The translations under genes were made by a program, and so were the position numbers. From Glandiceps talaboti (taxonomy: Eukaryota > Hemichordata > Enteropneusta > Spengelidae): DNA of 47,500 nt. The stretch covers positions 2,095,001-2,142,500 of the forward strand of contig NC_135556.1 in assembly GCF_964340395.1 (NCBI RefSeq), read 5' to 3'. Under the pieces are notes generated by a model that did no database searches, was not told the DNA's origin, and saw only the letters and a list, made by a program, of their open reading frames with translations. Position 1 is the first letter of the stretch. Each line of letters begins with the position of its first letter. Positions 23,401 through 38,180 of the stretch are shown here, in pieces.

Positions 23401-26400
23401 GTTTGAACATGTAGTGGTGTCTGGTCTGACTATGGAGTAATGTCAGGTTTGACCATGTAATAATGTCAGGTTTGACCATGTAGTGGTGTCAGGTTTGAAC
23501 ATGTAGTGGTGTCAGGTTTGACCATGTAGTGGTGTCAGGTTTTAACATGTAGTAATGTCAGGTTTGACCATGTAGTGGTGTCAGGTTTGACTATGTAGTG
23601 GTGTCAGGTTTGACTATGTAGTGGTGTCAGGTTTGACCATGTAGTGGTGTCAGGTTTGACCATGTAGTGATGTCAGGTTTTAACATGTAGTAATGTCAGG
23701 TTTGACCATGTAGTGGTGTCAGGTTTGACTATGTAGTGGTGTCAGGTTTGAACATGTAATAGTGTCAGGTTTGACCATGTAGTGGTGTCAGGTTTGACTA
23801 TGTAGTGGTGTCAGGTTTGACTATGTAGTGGTGTCAGGTTTGACTATGTAGTGGTGTCAGGTTTGACCATGTAGTGGTGTCAGGTTTGACCATGTAGTGG
23901 TGTCAGGTTTGACTATGTAGTGGTGTCTGGTCTGACTATGTAGTGGTGTCAGGTTTGACTATGTAGTGGTGTCAGGTTTGACCATGTAGTAATGTCAGGT
24001 TTGACCATGTAGTGGTGTCTGGTCTGACTATGTAGTGGTGTCTGGTCTGACTATGTAGTGGTGTCAGGTTTGACCATGTAGTAATGTCAGGTTTGACCAT
24101 GTAGTGGTGTCAGGTTTGACTATGTAGTGGTGTCTGGTCTGACTATGTAGTGGTGTCAGGTTTGACCATGTAGTGGTGTCAGGTTTGACCATGTAATGGT
24201 GTCCGGTTTGACTATGTAGTGGTGTCAAGTTTGAACATGTAATAGTGTCAGGTTTGACCATGTAGTAATGTCAGGTTTGACTATGTAGTTGTGTCAGGTT
24301 TGGCTATGTAGTGGTGTCAGGTTTGACCATGTAGTGGTGTCAGGTTTGATTATGTAGTGGTGTCAGGTTTGACCATGTAGTGGTGTCAGGTTTGATTATG
24401 TAGTGGTGTCAGGTTTGACTATGGAGTGGTGTCAGGTTTGACCATGTAATAATGTCAGGTTTGACCATGTAGTGGTGTCAGGTTTGAACATGTACTAGTG
24501 TCAGGTTTGACTATGTAGTAATGTCAGGTTTGACCATGTAGTAATGTCAGGTTTGATTATGTAGTGGTGTCAGGTTTGACCATGTAGTGGTGTCAGGTTT
24601 GACCATGTAATACTGTCAGGGTTGACTATGTAGTGGTGTCAGGTTTGACCATGTAGTAATGTCAGGTTTGACCATGTAGTGGTGTCAGGTTTGACCATGT
24701 AGTGGTGTCAGGTTTGACTATGTAGTGGTGTCAGGTTTAAACATGTAGTAATGTCAGGTTTGACCATGTAGTGGTGTCAGGTTTGACCATGTAGTAATGT
24801 AAGGTTTGACCATGTAGTGGTGTCAGGTTTGACTATGTAGTGGTGTCAGGTTTGACCATGTAGTGGTGTCAGGTTTGACCATGTAGTAATGTAAGGTTTG
24901 ACCATGTAGTGGTGTCAGGTTTGACTATGTAGTGGTGTCAGGTTTGACTATGTAATAGTGTCAGGTTTGAACATGTAGTAATGTCAGGTTTGACTATGTA
25001 GTGGTGTCAGGTTTGACCATGTAATAATGTCAGGTTTGACCATGTAATAATGTCAGGTTTGACCATGTAATAATGTCAGGTTTGACCATGTAGTGGTGTC
25101 AGGTTTGACCATGTAGTGGTGTCAGGTTTGAACATGTAGTGGTGTCAGGTTTGACTATGTAATAATGTCAGGTTTGACCATGTAGTGGTGTCAGGTTTGA
25201 CCATGTAGTGGTGTCAGGTTTGACCATGTAATACTGTCATGGTTGACCATGTAGTGGTGTCAGGTTTGACCATGTAGTGGTGTCAGGTTTGACCATGCAG
25301 TGGTGTCAGGTTTGAACATGTAGTGGTGTCAGGTTTGACCATGTAGTGGTGTCAAGTTTGACCATGTAATACTGTCAGGGTTGACCATGTAGTGGTGCCA
25401 GGTTTGACCATGTAGTGGTGTCAGGTTTGACCATGTAGTGGTGTTAGGTTTGAACATGTAGTGGTGTCAGGTTTGAACATGTAGTGGTGTTAGGTTTGAC
25501 TATGTAATAGTGTCAGGTTTGACCATGTAGTGGTGTCAGGTTTGACCATGTAGTAGTGTCAGGTTTGACTATGTAATAATGTCAGGGTTGACCATGTAGT
25601 GGTGTCAGGTTTGAACATGTAGTGGTGTAAGGTTTGACTATGTAATAGTGTCAGGTTTGACCATGTAGTGGTGTCAGGTTTGAACATGTAGTGGTGTCAG
25701 GTTTGACCATGTAGTGGTGTCAGGTTTGACCATGTAATAATGTCAGGTTTGACCATGTAGTGGTGTCAGGTTTGACCATGTAATAATGTCAGGTTTGACC
25801 ATGTAGTGGTGTCAGATTTGACCATGTAATAATGTCAGGTTTGACCATGTAGTGGTGTCAGGTTTGACCATGTAGTGGTGTCAGGTTTGAACATGTAGTG
25901 GAGTCAGGTTTGACCATGTAGTGGTGTCAGGTTTGATCATGTAGTGGTGTCAGGTTTGACCATGTAGTGGTGTCAGGTTTGACCATGTAATACTGTCAGG
26001 GTTGACCATGTAGTGGTGCCAGGTTTGACCATGTAGTGGTGTCAGGTTTGACCATGTAGTGGTGTCAGGTTTGACCATGTAGTGGTGTCAGGTTTGAACA
26101 TGTAGTGGTGTCAGGTTTGACCATGTAGTGGTGTCAGGTTTGACCATGTAGTGGTGTTAGGTTTGAACATGTAGTGGTGTCAGGTTTGAACATGTAGTGG
26201 TGTCAGGTTTGACCATGTAGTGGTGTCAGGTTTGTCCATGTAGTAACGTCAGGTTTGACTATGTAGTGGTGTCAGGTTTGACCATGTAGTGGTGTCAGGT
26301 TTGTCCATGTAGTAATGTCAGGTTTGACCATGTAGTGGTGTCAGGTTTGACCATGTAGTGGTGTCAGGTTTGAACATGTAATAGTGTCAGGTTTGACCAT

Positions 26401-26740
26401 GTAGTGGTGTCAGGTTTGACTATGTAGTAATGTCAGGTTTGACCATGTAGTGGTGTCAGGTTTGACCATGTAGTGGTGTCAGGTTTGACCATGTAGTGGT
26501 GTCAGGTTTGACCATGTAATGGTGTCAGGTTCGACCATGTAGTGGTGTCAGGTTTGACCATGTAGTGGTGTCAGGTTTGACTATGTAGTGGTGTCAGGTT
26601 TGACCATGTAGTGGTGTCAGGTTTGACCATGTAATGGTATCAGGTTTGACCATGTAATAATGTCAGGTTTGACCATGTAGTAGTGTCAGGTTTGATCATG
26701 TAATAGTGTCAGGTTTGACCATGTAGTGGTGTCAGGTTTG

Positions 26741-29700
26741 ACTACGCCATAGTGTCGGGTTTGACCATGTAGTGGTGTCCGGTTTGACCATGTAGTGGTG
26801 TCAGGTTTGTCCATGTAGTAATGTCAGGTTTGACCATTTAGTAGTGTCAGGTTTCAACATGTAGTGGTGTCAGGTTTGACCATGTAGTGGTGTCAGGTTT
26901 GACCATGTAGTGGTGTCAGGTTTGACTATGTAATACTGTCATGGTTGACCATGTAGTGGTGTCAGGTTTGACCATGTAGTGGTGTCAGGTTTGAACATGT
27001 AGTGGTGTCAGGTTTGACCATGTAGTGGTGTCAGGTTTGACCATGTAGTGGTGTCAGATTTGACCATGTAGTGGTGCCAGGTTTGACCATGTAGTGGTGT
27101 CAGGTTTGACCATGTAGTGGTGTCAGGTTTGACCATGTAGTGGTGTCAGGTTTGACCATGTAATGGTGTCAGGTTCGACCATGTAGTGGTGTCAGGTTTG
27201 ACCATGTAGTGGTGTCAGGTTTGACTATGTAGTGGTGTCAGGTTTGACCATGTAGTGGTGTCAGGTTTGACCATGTAATGGTATCAGGTTTGACCATGTA
27301 ATAATGTCAGGTTTGACCATGTAGTAGTGTCAGGTTTGAACATGTAATAGTGTCAGGTTTGACCATGTAGTGGTGTCAGGTTTGACTACGCCGTAGTGTC
27401 GGGTTTGACCATGTAGTGGTGTCCGGTTTGACCATGTAGTGGTGTCAGGTTTGTCCATGTAGTAATGTCAGGTTTGACCATTTAGTAGTGTCAGGTTTCA
27501 ACATGTAGTGGTGTCAGGTTTGACCATGTAGTGGTGTCAGGTTTGACCATGTAGTGGTGTCAGGTTTGACTATGTAATACTGTCATGGTTGACCATGTAG
27601 TGGTGTCAGGTTTGACCATGTAGTGGTGTCAGGTTTGACCATGTAGTGGTGTCAGGTTTGACCATGTAATACTGTCAGGGTTGACCATGTAGTGGTGCCA
27701 GGTTTGACCATGTAGTGGTGTCAGGTTTGACCATGTAGTGGTGTCAGGTTTGACCATGTAGTGGTGTTAGGTTTGAACATGTAGTGGTGTCAGGTTTGAA
27801 CATGTAGTGGTGTCAGGTTTGACTATGTAATAATGTCAGGTTTGACCATGTAGTGGTGTCAGGTTTGACCATGTAGTGGTGTCAGGTTTGAACATGTAGT
27901 GGTGTCAGGTTTGACCATGTAGTGGTGTAAGGTTTGACTATGTAATAATGGCAGGTTTGACCATGTAGTGGTGTCAGGTTTGACCATGTAGTGGTGTCAG
28001 GTTTGAACATGTAGTGGTGTCAGGTTTGACCATGTAGTGGTGTCAGGTTTGACCATGTAGTGGTGTCAGGTTCGACCATGTAGTGGTGTCAAGTTTGAAC
28101 ATGTAGTGGTGTCTGGTCTGACTATGTAGTAATGTCAGGTTTGACCATGTAATAATGTCAGGTTTGACCATGTAGTGGTGTCAGGTTTGAACATGTAGTG
28201 GTGTCAGGTTTGACCATGTAGTGTGTCAGGTTTGACCATGTAGTGGTGTCAGGTTTGACCATGTAATAATGTCAGGTTTGACCATGTAGTGGTGTCAGGT
28301 TTGACCATGTAGTGGTGTCAGGTTTGACCATGTAGTGGTGTCAGGTTTTAACATGTAGTAATGTCAGGTTTGACCATGTAGTGGTGTCAGGTTTCACTAT
28401 GTAGTGGTGTCAGGTTTGACTATGTAGTGGTGTCAGGTTTGACCATGTAGTGGTGTCAGGTTTGATTATGTAGTGGTGTCAGGTTTGACCATGTAGTGGT
28501 GTCAGGTTTGATTATGTAGTGGTGTCAGGTTTGACTATGTAGTGGTGTCTGGTTTGACTATGTAGTGGTGTCAAGTTTGAACATGTAATAGTGTCAGGTT
28601 TGACCATGTAGTAATGTCAGGTTTGACTATGTAGTTGTGTCAGGTTTGACTATGTAGTGGTGTCAGGTTTGACCATGTAGTGGTGTCAGGTTTGATTATG
28701 TAGTGGTGTCAGGTTTGACTATGTAATAATGTCAGGTTTGACCATGTAGTGGTGTCAGGTTTGACCATGTAGTGGTGTCAGGTTTGACTATGTAGTGGTG
28801 TCAGGTTTGACCATGTAGTGGTGTCAGGTTTGACTATGTAGTGGTGTCAGGTTTGACTATGTAATAATGTCAGGTTTGACCATGTAGTGGTGTCAGGTTT
28901 GACCATGTAGTGGTGTCAGGTTTGACTATGTAGTGGTGTCAGGTTTGACCATGTAGTGGTGTCAGGTTTGACTATGTAGTGGTGTCAGGTTTGAACATGT
29001 AATAGTGTCAGGTTTGAACATGTAGTAATGTCAGGTTTGACTATGTAGTGGTATGTGTCAGGTTTGACCATGTAGTGGTGTCAGGTTTGACTATGTAATA
29101 CTGTCAGGGTTGACCATGTAGTGGTGTCAGGTTTGACTATGTAGTGGTGTCAGGTTTGAACATGTAGTAATGTCAGGTTTGACCATGTAATAATGTCAGG
29201 TTTGACTATGTAGTGGTGTCAGGTTTGACCATGTAGTGGTGTCAGGTTTGACCATGTAGTGGTGTCAGGTTTGACTATGTAATACTGTCAGGGTTGACCA
29301 TGTAGTGGTGTCAGGTTTGACCATGTAGTGGTGTCAGGTTTTAACATGTAGTAATGTAAGGTTTGACCATGTAGTGGTGTCAGGTTTGACTATGTAGTGG
29401 TGTCTGGTCTGACTATGTAGTGGTGTCAGGTTTGAACATGTAGTGGTGTTAGGTTTGACCATGTAATAGTGTCAGGTTTGAACATGTAGTAATGTCAGGT
29501 TTGACCATGTAGTGGTGTCAGGTTTGACCATGTAGTGGTGTCAGGTTTTAACATGTAGTAATGTAAGGTTTGACCATGTAGTGGTGTCAGGTTTGACTAT
29601 GTAGTGGTGTCTGGTCTGACTATGTAGTGGTGTCAGGTTTGAACATGTAGTGGTGTTAGGTTTGACCATGTAATAGTGTCAGGTTTGAACATGTAGTGGT

Positions 29701-32700
29701 GTCAGGTTTGACCATGTAGTGGTGTCAGGTTTGACTATGTAGTGGTGTCAGGTTTGACTATGTAGTGGTGTCAGGTTTGACCATGTAGTGGTGTCAGGTT
29801 TGACCATGTAGTGGTGTCAGGTCTGACTATGTAGTTGTGTGAGGTTTGACTATGTAATAGTGTCAGGTTTGACCATGTAATAATGTCAGCTTTGACCATG
29901 TAGTGGTGTCAGGTTTGAACATGTAGTGGTGTCAGGTTTGACTATGTAATAATGTCAGGTTTGACCATGTAATAATGTCAGGTTTGACCATGTAGTGGTG
30001 TCAGGTTTGACCATGTAGTGGTGTCAGGTTTGAACATGTAGTGGTGTCAGGTTTGACTATGTAATAATGTCAGGTTTGACCATGTAGTGGTGTCAGGTTT
30101 GACCATGTAGTGGTGTCAGGTTTGACCATGTAATACTGTCATGGTTGACCATGTAGTGGTGTCAGGTTTGACCATGTAGTGGTGTCAGGTTTGACCATGC
30201 AGTGGTGTCAGGTTTGAACATGTAGTGGTGTCAGGTTTGACCATGTAGTGGTGTCAGGTTTGACCATGTAATACTGTCAGGGTTGACCATGTAGTGGTGC
30301 CAGGTTTGACCATGTAGTGGTGTCAGGTTTGACCATGTAGTGGTGTTAGGTTTGAACATGTAGTGGTGTCAGGTTTGAACATGTAGTGGTGTTAGGTTTG
30401 ACTATGTAATAGTGTCAGGTTTGACCATGTAGTGGTGTCAGGTTTGACCATGTAGTAGTGTCAGGTTTGACTATGTAATAATGTCAGGGTTGACCATGTA
30501 GTGGTGTCAGGTTTGAACATGTAGTGGTGTAAGGTTTGACTATGTAATAGTGTCAGGTTTGACCATGTAGTGGTGTCAGGTTTGAACATGTAGTGGTGTC
30601 AGGTTTGACCATGTAGTGGTGTCAGGTTTGACCATGTAATAATGTCAGGTTTGACCATGTAGTGGTGTCAGGTTTGACCATGTAATAATGTCAGGTTTGA
30701 CCATGTAGTGGTGTCAGATTTGACCATGTAATAATGTCAGGTTTGACCATGTAGTGGTGTCAGGTTTGACCATGTAGTGGTGTCAGGTTTGAACATGTAG
30801 TGGAGTCAGGTTTGACCATGTAGTGGTGTCAGGTTTGATCATGTAGTGGTGTCAGGTTTGACCATGTAGTGGTGTCAGGTTTGACCATGTAATACTGTCA
30901 GGGTTGACCATGTAGTGGTGCCAGGTTTGACCATGTAGTAATGTCAGGTTTGACCATGTAGTGGTGTCAGGTTTGACCATGTAGTGGTGTCAGGTTTGAC
31001 CATGTAGTAATGTAAGGTTTGACCATGTAGTGGTGTCAGGTTTGACTATGTAGTGGTGTCAGGTTTGACTATGTAATAGTGTCAGGTTTGAACATGTAGT
31101 AATGTCAGGTTTGACTATGTAGTGGTGTCAGGTTTGACCATGTAATAATGTCAGGTTTGACCATGTAATAATGTCAGGTTTGACCATGTAGTGGTGTCAG
31201 GTTTGACCATGTAGTGGTGTCAGGTTTGAACATGTAGTGGTGTCAGGTTTGACTATGTAATAATGTCAGGTTTGACCATGTAGTGGTGTCAGGTTTGACC
31301 ATGTAGTGGTGTCAGGTTTGACCATGTAATACTGTCATGGTTGACCATGTAGTGGTGTCAGGTTTGACCATGTAGTGGTGTCAGGTTTGACCATGCAGTG
31401 GTGTCAGGTTTGAACATGTAGTGGTGTCAGGTTTGACCATGTAGTGGTGTCAAGTTTGACCATGTAATACTGTCAGGGTTGACCATGTAGTGGTGCCAGG
31501 TTTGACCATGTAGTGGTGTCAGGTTTGACCATGTAGTGGTGTTAGGTTTGAACATGTAGTGGTGTCAGGTTTGAACATGTAGTGGTGTTAGGTTTGACTA
31601 TGTAATAGTGTCAGGTTTGACCATGTAGTGGTGTCAGGTTTGACCATGTAGTAGTGTCAGGTTTGACTATGTAATAATGTCAGGGTTGACCATGTAGTGG
31701 TGTCAGGTTTGAACATGTAGTGGTGTAAGGTTTGACTATGTAATAGTGTCAGGTTTGACCATGTAGTGGTGTCAGGTTTGAACATGTAGTGGTGTCAGGT
31801 TTGACCATGTAGTGGTGTCAGGTTTGACCATGTAATAATGTCAGGTTTGACCATGTAGTGGTGTCAGGTTTGACCATGTAATAATGTCAGGTTTGACCAT
31901 GTAGTGGTGTCAGATTTGACCATGTAATAATGTCAGGTTTGACCATGTAGTGGTGTCAGGTTTGACCATGTAGTGGTGTCAGGTTTGAACATGTAGTGGA
32001 GTCAGGTTTGACCATGTAGTGGTGTCAGGTTTGATCATGTAGTGGTGTCAGGTTTGACCATGTAGTGGTGTCAGGTTTGACCATGTAATACTGTCAGGGT
32101 TGACCATGTAGTGGTGCCAGGTTTGACCATGTAGTGGTGTCAGGTTTGACCATGTAGTGGTGTCAGGTTTGACCATGTAGTGGTGTCAGGTTTGAACATG
32201 TAGTGGTGTCAGGTTTGACCATGTAGTGGTGTCAGGTTTGACCATGTAGTGGTGTTAGGTTTGAACATGTAGTGGTGTCAGGTTTGAACATGTAGTGGTG
32301 TCAGGTTTGACCATGTAGTGGTGTCAGGTTTGTCCATGTAGTAACGTCAGGTTTGACTATGTAGTGGTGTCAGGTTTGACCATGTAGTGGTGTCAGGTTT
32401 GTCCATGTAGTAATGTCAGGTTTGACCATGTAGTGGTGTCAGGTTTGACCATGTAGTGGTGTCAGGTTTGAACATGTAATAGTGTCAGGTTTGACCATGT
32501 AGTGGTGTCAGGTTTGACTATGTAGTAATGTCAGGTTTGACCATGTAGTGGTGTCAGGTTTGACCATGTAGTGGTGTCAGGTTTGACCATGTAGTGGTGT
32601 CAGGTTTGACCATGTAATGGTGTCAGGTTCGACCATGTAGTGGTGTCAGGTTTGACCATGTAGTGGTGTCAGGTTTGACTATGTAGTGGTGTCAGGTTTG

Positions 32701-35700
32701 ACCATGTAGTGGTGTCAGGTTTGACCATGTAATGGTATCAGGTTTGACCATGTAATAATGTCAGGTTTGACCATGTAGTAGTGTCAGGTTTGAACATGTA
32801 ATAGTGTCAGGTTTGACCATGTAGTGGTGTCAGGTTTGACTACGCCATAGTGTCGGGTTTGACCATGTAGTGGTGTCCGGTTTGACCATGTAGTGGTGTC
32901 AGGTTTGTCCATGTAGTAATGTCAGGTTTGACCATTTAGTAGTGTCAGGTTTCAACATGTAGTGGTGTCAGGTTTGACCATGTAGTGGTGTCAGGTTTGA
33001 CCATGTAGTGGTGTCAGGTTTGACTATGTAATACTGTCATGGTTGACCATGTAGTGGTGTCAGGTTTGACCATGTAGTGGTGTCAGGTTTGAACATGTAG
33101 TGGTGTCAGGTTTGACCATGTAGTGGTGTCAGGTTTGACCATGTAGTGGTGTCAGGTTTGACCATGTAGTGGTGCCAGGTTTGACCATGTAGTGGTGTCA
33201 GGTTTGACCATGTAGTGGTGTCAGGTTTGACCATGTAGTGGTGTCAGGTTTGACCATGTAATGGTGTCAGGTTCGACCATGTAGTGGTGTCAGGTTTGAC
33301 CATGTAGTGGTGTCAGGTTTGACTATGTAGTGGTGTCAGGTTTGACCATGTAGTGGTGTCAGGTTTGACCATGTAATGGTATCAGGTTTGACCATGTAAT
33401 AATGTCAGGTTTGACCATGTAGTAGTGTCAGGTTTGAACATGTAATAGTGTCAGGTTTGACCATGTAGTGGTGTCAGGTTTGACTACGCCGTAGTGTCGG
33501 GTTTGACCATGTAGTGGTGTCCGGTTTGACCATGTAGTGGTGTCAGGTTTGTCCATGTAGTAATGTCAGGTTTGACCATTTAGTAGTGTCAGGTTTCAAC
33601 ATGTAGTGGTGTCAGGTTTGACCATGTAGTGGTGTCAGGTTTGACCATGTAGTGGTGTCAGGTTTGACTATGTAATACTGTCATGGTTGACCATGTAGTG
33701 GTGTCAGGTTTGACCATGTAGTGGTGTCAGGTTTGACCATGTAGTGGTGTCAGGTTTGACCATGTAATACTGTCAGGGTTGACCATGTAGTGGTGCCAGG
33801 TTTGACCATGTAGTGGTGTCAGGTTTGACCATGTAGTGGTGTCAGGTTTGACCATGTAGTGGTGTTAGGTTTGAACATGTAGTGGTGTCAGGTTTGAACA
33901 TGTAGTGGTGTCAGGTTTGACTATGTAATAATGTCAGGTTTGACCATGTAGTGGTGTCAGGTTTGACCATGTAGTGGTGTCAGGTTTGAACATGTAGTGG
34001 TGTCAGGTTTGACCATGTAGTGGTGTAAGGTTTGACTATGTAATAATGTCAGGTTTGACCATGTAGTGGTGTCAGGTTTGACCATGTAGTGGTGTCAGGT
34101 TTGAACATGTAGTGGTGTCAGGTTTGACCATGTAGTGGTGTCAGGTTTGACCATGTAGTGGTGTCAGGTTCGACCATGTAGTGGTGTCAAGTTTGAACAT
34201 GTAGTGGTGTCTGGTCTGACTATGTAGTAATGTCAGGTTTGACCATGTAATAATGTCAGGTTTGACCATGTAGTGGTGTCAGGTTTGAACATGTAGTGGT
34301 GTCAGGTTTGACCATGTAGTGTGTCAGGTTTGACCATGTAGTGGTGTCAGGTTTGACCATGTAATAATGTCAGGTTTGACCATGTAGTGGTGTCAGGTTT
34401 GACCATGTAGTGGTGTCAGGTTTGACCATGTAGTGGTGTCAGGTTTTAACATGTAGTAATGTCAGGTTTGACCATGTAGTGGTGTCAGGTTTCACTATGT
34501 AGTGGTGTCAGGTTTGACTATGTAGTGGTGTCAGGTTTGACCATGTAGTGGTGTCAGGTTTGATTATGTAGTGGTGTCAGGTTTGACCATGTAGTGGTGT
34601 CAGGTTTGATTATGTAGTGGTGTCAGGTTTGACTATGTAGTGGTGTCTGGTTTGACTATGTAGTGGTGTCAAGTTTGAACATGTAATAGTGTCAGGTTTG
34701 ACCATGTAGTAATGTCAGGTTTGACTATGTAGTTGTGTCAGGTTTGACTATGTAGTGGTGTCAGGTTTGACCATGTAGTGGTGTCAGGTTTGATTATGTA
34801 GTGGTGTCAGGTTTGACTATGTAATAATGTCAGGTTTGACCATGTAGTGGTGTCAGGTTTGACCATGTAGTGGTGTCAGGTTTGACTATGTAGTGGTGTC
34901 AGGTTTGACCATGTAGTGGTGTCAGGTTTGACTATGTAGTGGTGTCAGGTTTGACTATGTAATAATGTCAGGTTTGACCATGTAGTGGTGTCAGGTTTGA
35001 CCATGTAGTGGTGTCAGGTTTGACTATGTAGTGGTGTCAGGTTTGACCATGTAGTGGTGTCAGGTTTGACTATGTAGTGGTGTCAGGTTTGAACATGTAA
35101 TAGTGTCAGGTTTGAACATGTAGTAATGTCAGGTTTGACTATGTAGTGGTATGTGTCAGGTTTGACCATGTAGTGGTGTCAGGTTTGACTATGTAATACT
35201 GTCAGGGTTGACCATGTAGTGGTGTCAGGTTTGACTATGTAGTGGTGTCAGGTTTGAACATGTAGTAATGTCAGGTTTGACCATGTAATAATGTCAGGTT
35301 TGACTATGTAGTGGTGTCAGGTTTGACCATGTAGTGGTGTCAGGTTTGACCATGTAGTGGTGTCAGGTTTGACTATGTAATACTGTCAGGGTTGACCATG
35401 TAGTGGTGTCAGGTTTGACCATGTAGTGGTGTCAGGTTTTAACATGTAGTAATGTAAGGTTTGACCATGTAGTGGTGTCAGGTTTGACTATGTAGTGGTG
35501 TCTGGTCTGACTATGTAGTGGTGTCAGGTTTGAACATGTAGTGGTGTTAGGTTTGACCATGTAATAGTGTCAGGTTTGAACATGTAGTGGTGTCAGGTTT
35601 GACCATGTAGTGGTGTCAGGTTTGACTATGTAGTGGTGTCAGGTTTGACTATGTAGTGGTGTCAGGTTTGACCATGTAGTGGTGTCAGGTTTGACCATGT

Positions 35701-38180
35701 AGTGGTGTCAGGTCTGACTATGTAGTTGTGTGAGGTTTGACTATGTAATAGTGTCAGGTTTGACCATGTAATAATGTCAGCTTTGACCATGTAGTGGTGT
35801 CAGGTTTGAACATGTAGTGGTGTCAGGTTTGACTATGTAATAATGTCAGGTTTGACCATGTAATAATGTCAGGTTTGACCATGTAGTGGTGTCAGGTTTG
35901 ACCATGTAGTGGTGTCAGGTTTGAACATGTAGTGGTGTCAGGTTTGACTATGTAATAATGTCAGGTTTGACCATGTAGTGGTGTCAGGTTTGACCATGTA
36001 GTGGTGTCAGGTTTGACCATGTAATACTGTCATGGTTGACCATGTAGTGGTGTCAGGTTTGACCATGTAGTGGTGTCAGGTTTGACCATGCAGTGGTGTC
36101 AGGTTTGAACATGTAGTGGTGTCAGGTTTGACCATGTAGTGGTGTCAGGTTTGACCATGTAATACTGTCAGGGTTGACCATGTAGTGGTGCCAGGTTTGA
36201 CCATGTAGTGGTGTCAGGTTTGACCATGTAGTGGTGTTAGGTTTGAACATGTAGTGGTGTCAGGTTTGAACATGTAGTGGTGTTAGGTTTGACTATGTAA
36301 TAGTGTCAGGTTTGACCATGTAGTGGTGTCAGGTTTGACCATGTAGTAGTGTCAGGTTTGACTATGTAATAATGTCAGGGTTGACCATGTAGTGGTGTCA
36401 GGTTTGAACATGTAGTGGTGTAAGGTTTGACTATGTAATAGTGTCAGGTTTGACCATGTAGTGGTGTCAGGTTTGAACATGTAGTGGTGTCAGGTTTGAC
36501 CATGTAGTGGTGTCAGGTTTGACCATGTAATAATGTCAGGTTTGACCATGTAGTGGTGTCAGGTTTGACCATGTAATAATGTCAGGTTTGACCATGTAGT
36601 GGTGTCAGATTTGACCATGTAATAATGTCAGGTTTGACCATGTAGTGGTGTCAGGTTTGACCATGTAGTGGTGTCAGGTTTGAACATGTAGTGGAGTCAG
36701 GTTTGACCATGTAGTGGTGTCAGGTTTGATCATGTAGTGGTGTCAGGTTTGACCATGTAGTGGTGTCAGGTTTGACCATGTAATACTGTCAGGGTTGACC
36801 ATGTAGTGGTGCCAGGTTTGACCATGTAGTGGTGTCAGGTTTGACCATGTAGTGGTGTCAGGTTTGACCATGTAGTGGTGTCAGGTTTGAACATGTAGTG
36901 GTGTCAGGTTTGACCATGTAGTGGTGTCAGGTTTGACCATGTAGTGGTGTTAGGTTTGAACATGTAGTGGTGTCAGGTTTGAACATGTAGTGGTGTCAGG
37001 TTTGACCATGTAGTGGTGTCAGGTTTGTCCATGTAGTAACGTCAGGTTTGACTATGTAGTGGTGTCAGGTTTGACCATGTAGTGGTGTCAGGTTTGTCCA
37101 TGTAGTAATGTCAGGTTTGACCATGTAGTGGTGTCAGGTTTGACCATGTAGTGGTGTCAGGTTTGAACATGTAATAGTGTCAGGTTTGACCATGTAGTGG
37201 TGTCAGGTTTGACTATGTAGTAATGTCAGGTTTTTGACCATGTAGTGGTGTCAGGTTTGACCATGTAGTGGTGTCAGGTTTGACCATGTAGTGGTGTCAG
37301 GTTTGACCATGTAATGGTGTCAGGTTCGACCATGTAGTGGTGTCAGGTTTGACCATGTAGTGGTGTCAGGTTTGACTATGTAGTGGTGTCAGGTTTGACC
37401 ATGTAGTGGTGTCAGGTTTGACCATGTAATGGTATCAGGTTTGACCATGTAATAATGTCAGGTTTGACCATGTAGTAGTGTCAGGTTTGAACATGTAATA
37501 GTGTCAGGTTTGACCATGTAGTGGTGTCAGGTTTGACTACGCCATAGTGTCGGGTTTGACCATGTAGTGGTGTCCGGTTTGACCATGTAGTGGTGTCAGG
37601 TTTGTCCATGTAGTAATGTCAGGTTTGACCATTTAGTAGTGTCAGGTTTCAACATGTAGTGGTGTCAGGTTTGACCATGTAGTGGTGTCAGGTTTGACCA
37701 TGTAGTGGTGTCAGGTATGACTATGTAATACTGTCATGGTTGACCATGTAGTGGTGTCAGGTTTGACCATGTAGTGGTGTCAGGTTTGAACATGTAGTGG
37801 TGTCAGGTTTGACCATGTAGTGGTGTCAGGTTTGACCATGTAGTGGTGTCAGGTTTGACCATGTAGTGGTGCCAGGTTTGACCATGTAGTGGTGTCAGGT
37901 TTGACCATGTAGTGGTGTCAGGTTTGACCATGTAGTGGTGTCAGGTTTGACCATGTAATGGTGTCAGGTTCGACCATGTAGTGGTGTCAGGTTTGACCAT
38001 GTAGTGGTGTCAGGTTTGACTATGTAGTGGTGTCAGGTTTGACCATGTAGTGGTGTCAGGTTTGACCATGTAATGGTATCAGGTTTGACCATGTAATAAT
38101 GTCAGGTTTGACCATGTAGTAGTGTCAGGTTTGAACATGTAATAGTGTCAGGTTTGACCATGTAGTGGTGTCAGGTTTGA
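26741..38180 (+). repeat. Higher-order block of the 23-bp array (265- and 204-unit periods)
   Basis: The rare word ACTACGCC lies at 26741, 27385, 32839, 33483, 37536 and 38180. The short spacing is always 644 bases (28 units). The long spacings are 6,098 (265 units plus 3 bases) and 4,697 (204 units plus 5 bases). The extra bases equal the sum of the odd-length units inside each interval, so the blocks are copies rather than independent variants. A second marker (CAAGTTTGAACATG before GTCTGGTCTGAC) at 28088, 34186 and 38883 gives the same two spacings. Confidence 0.85.
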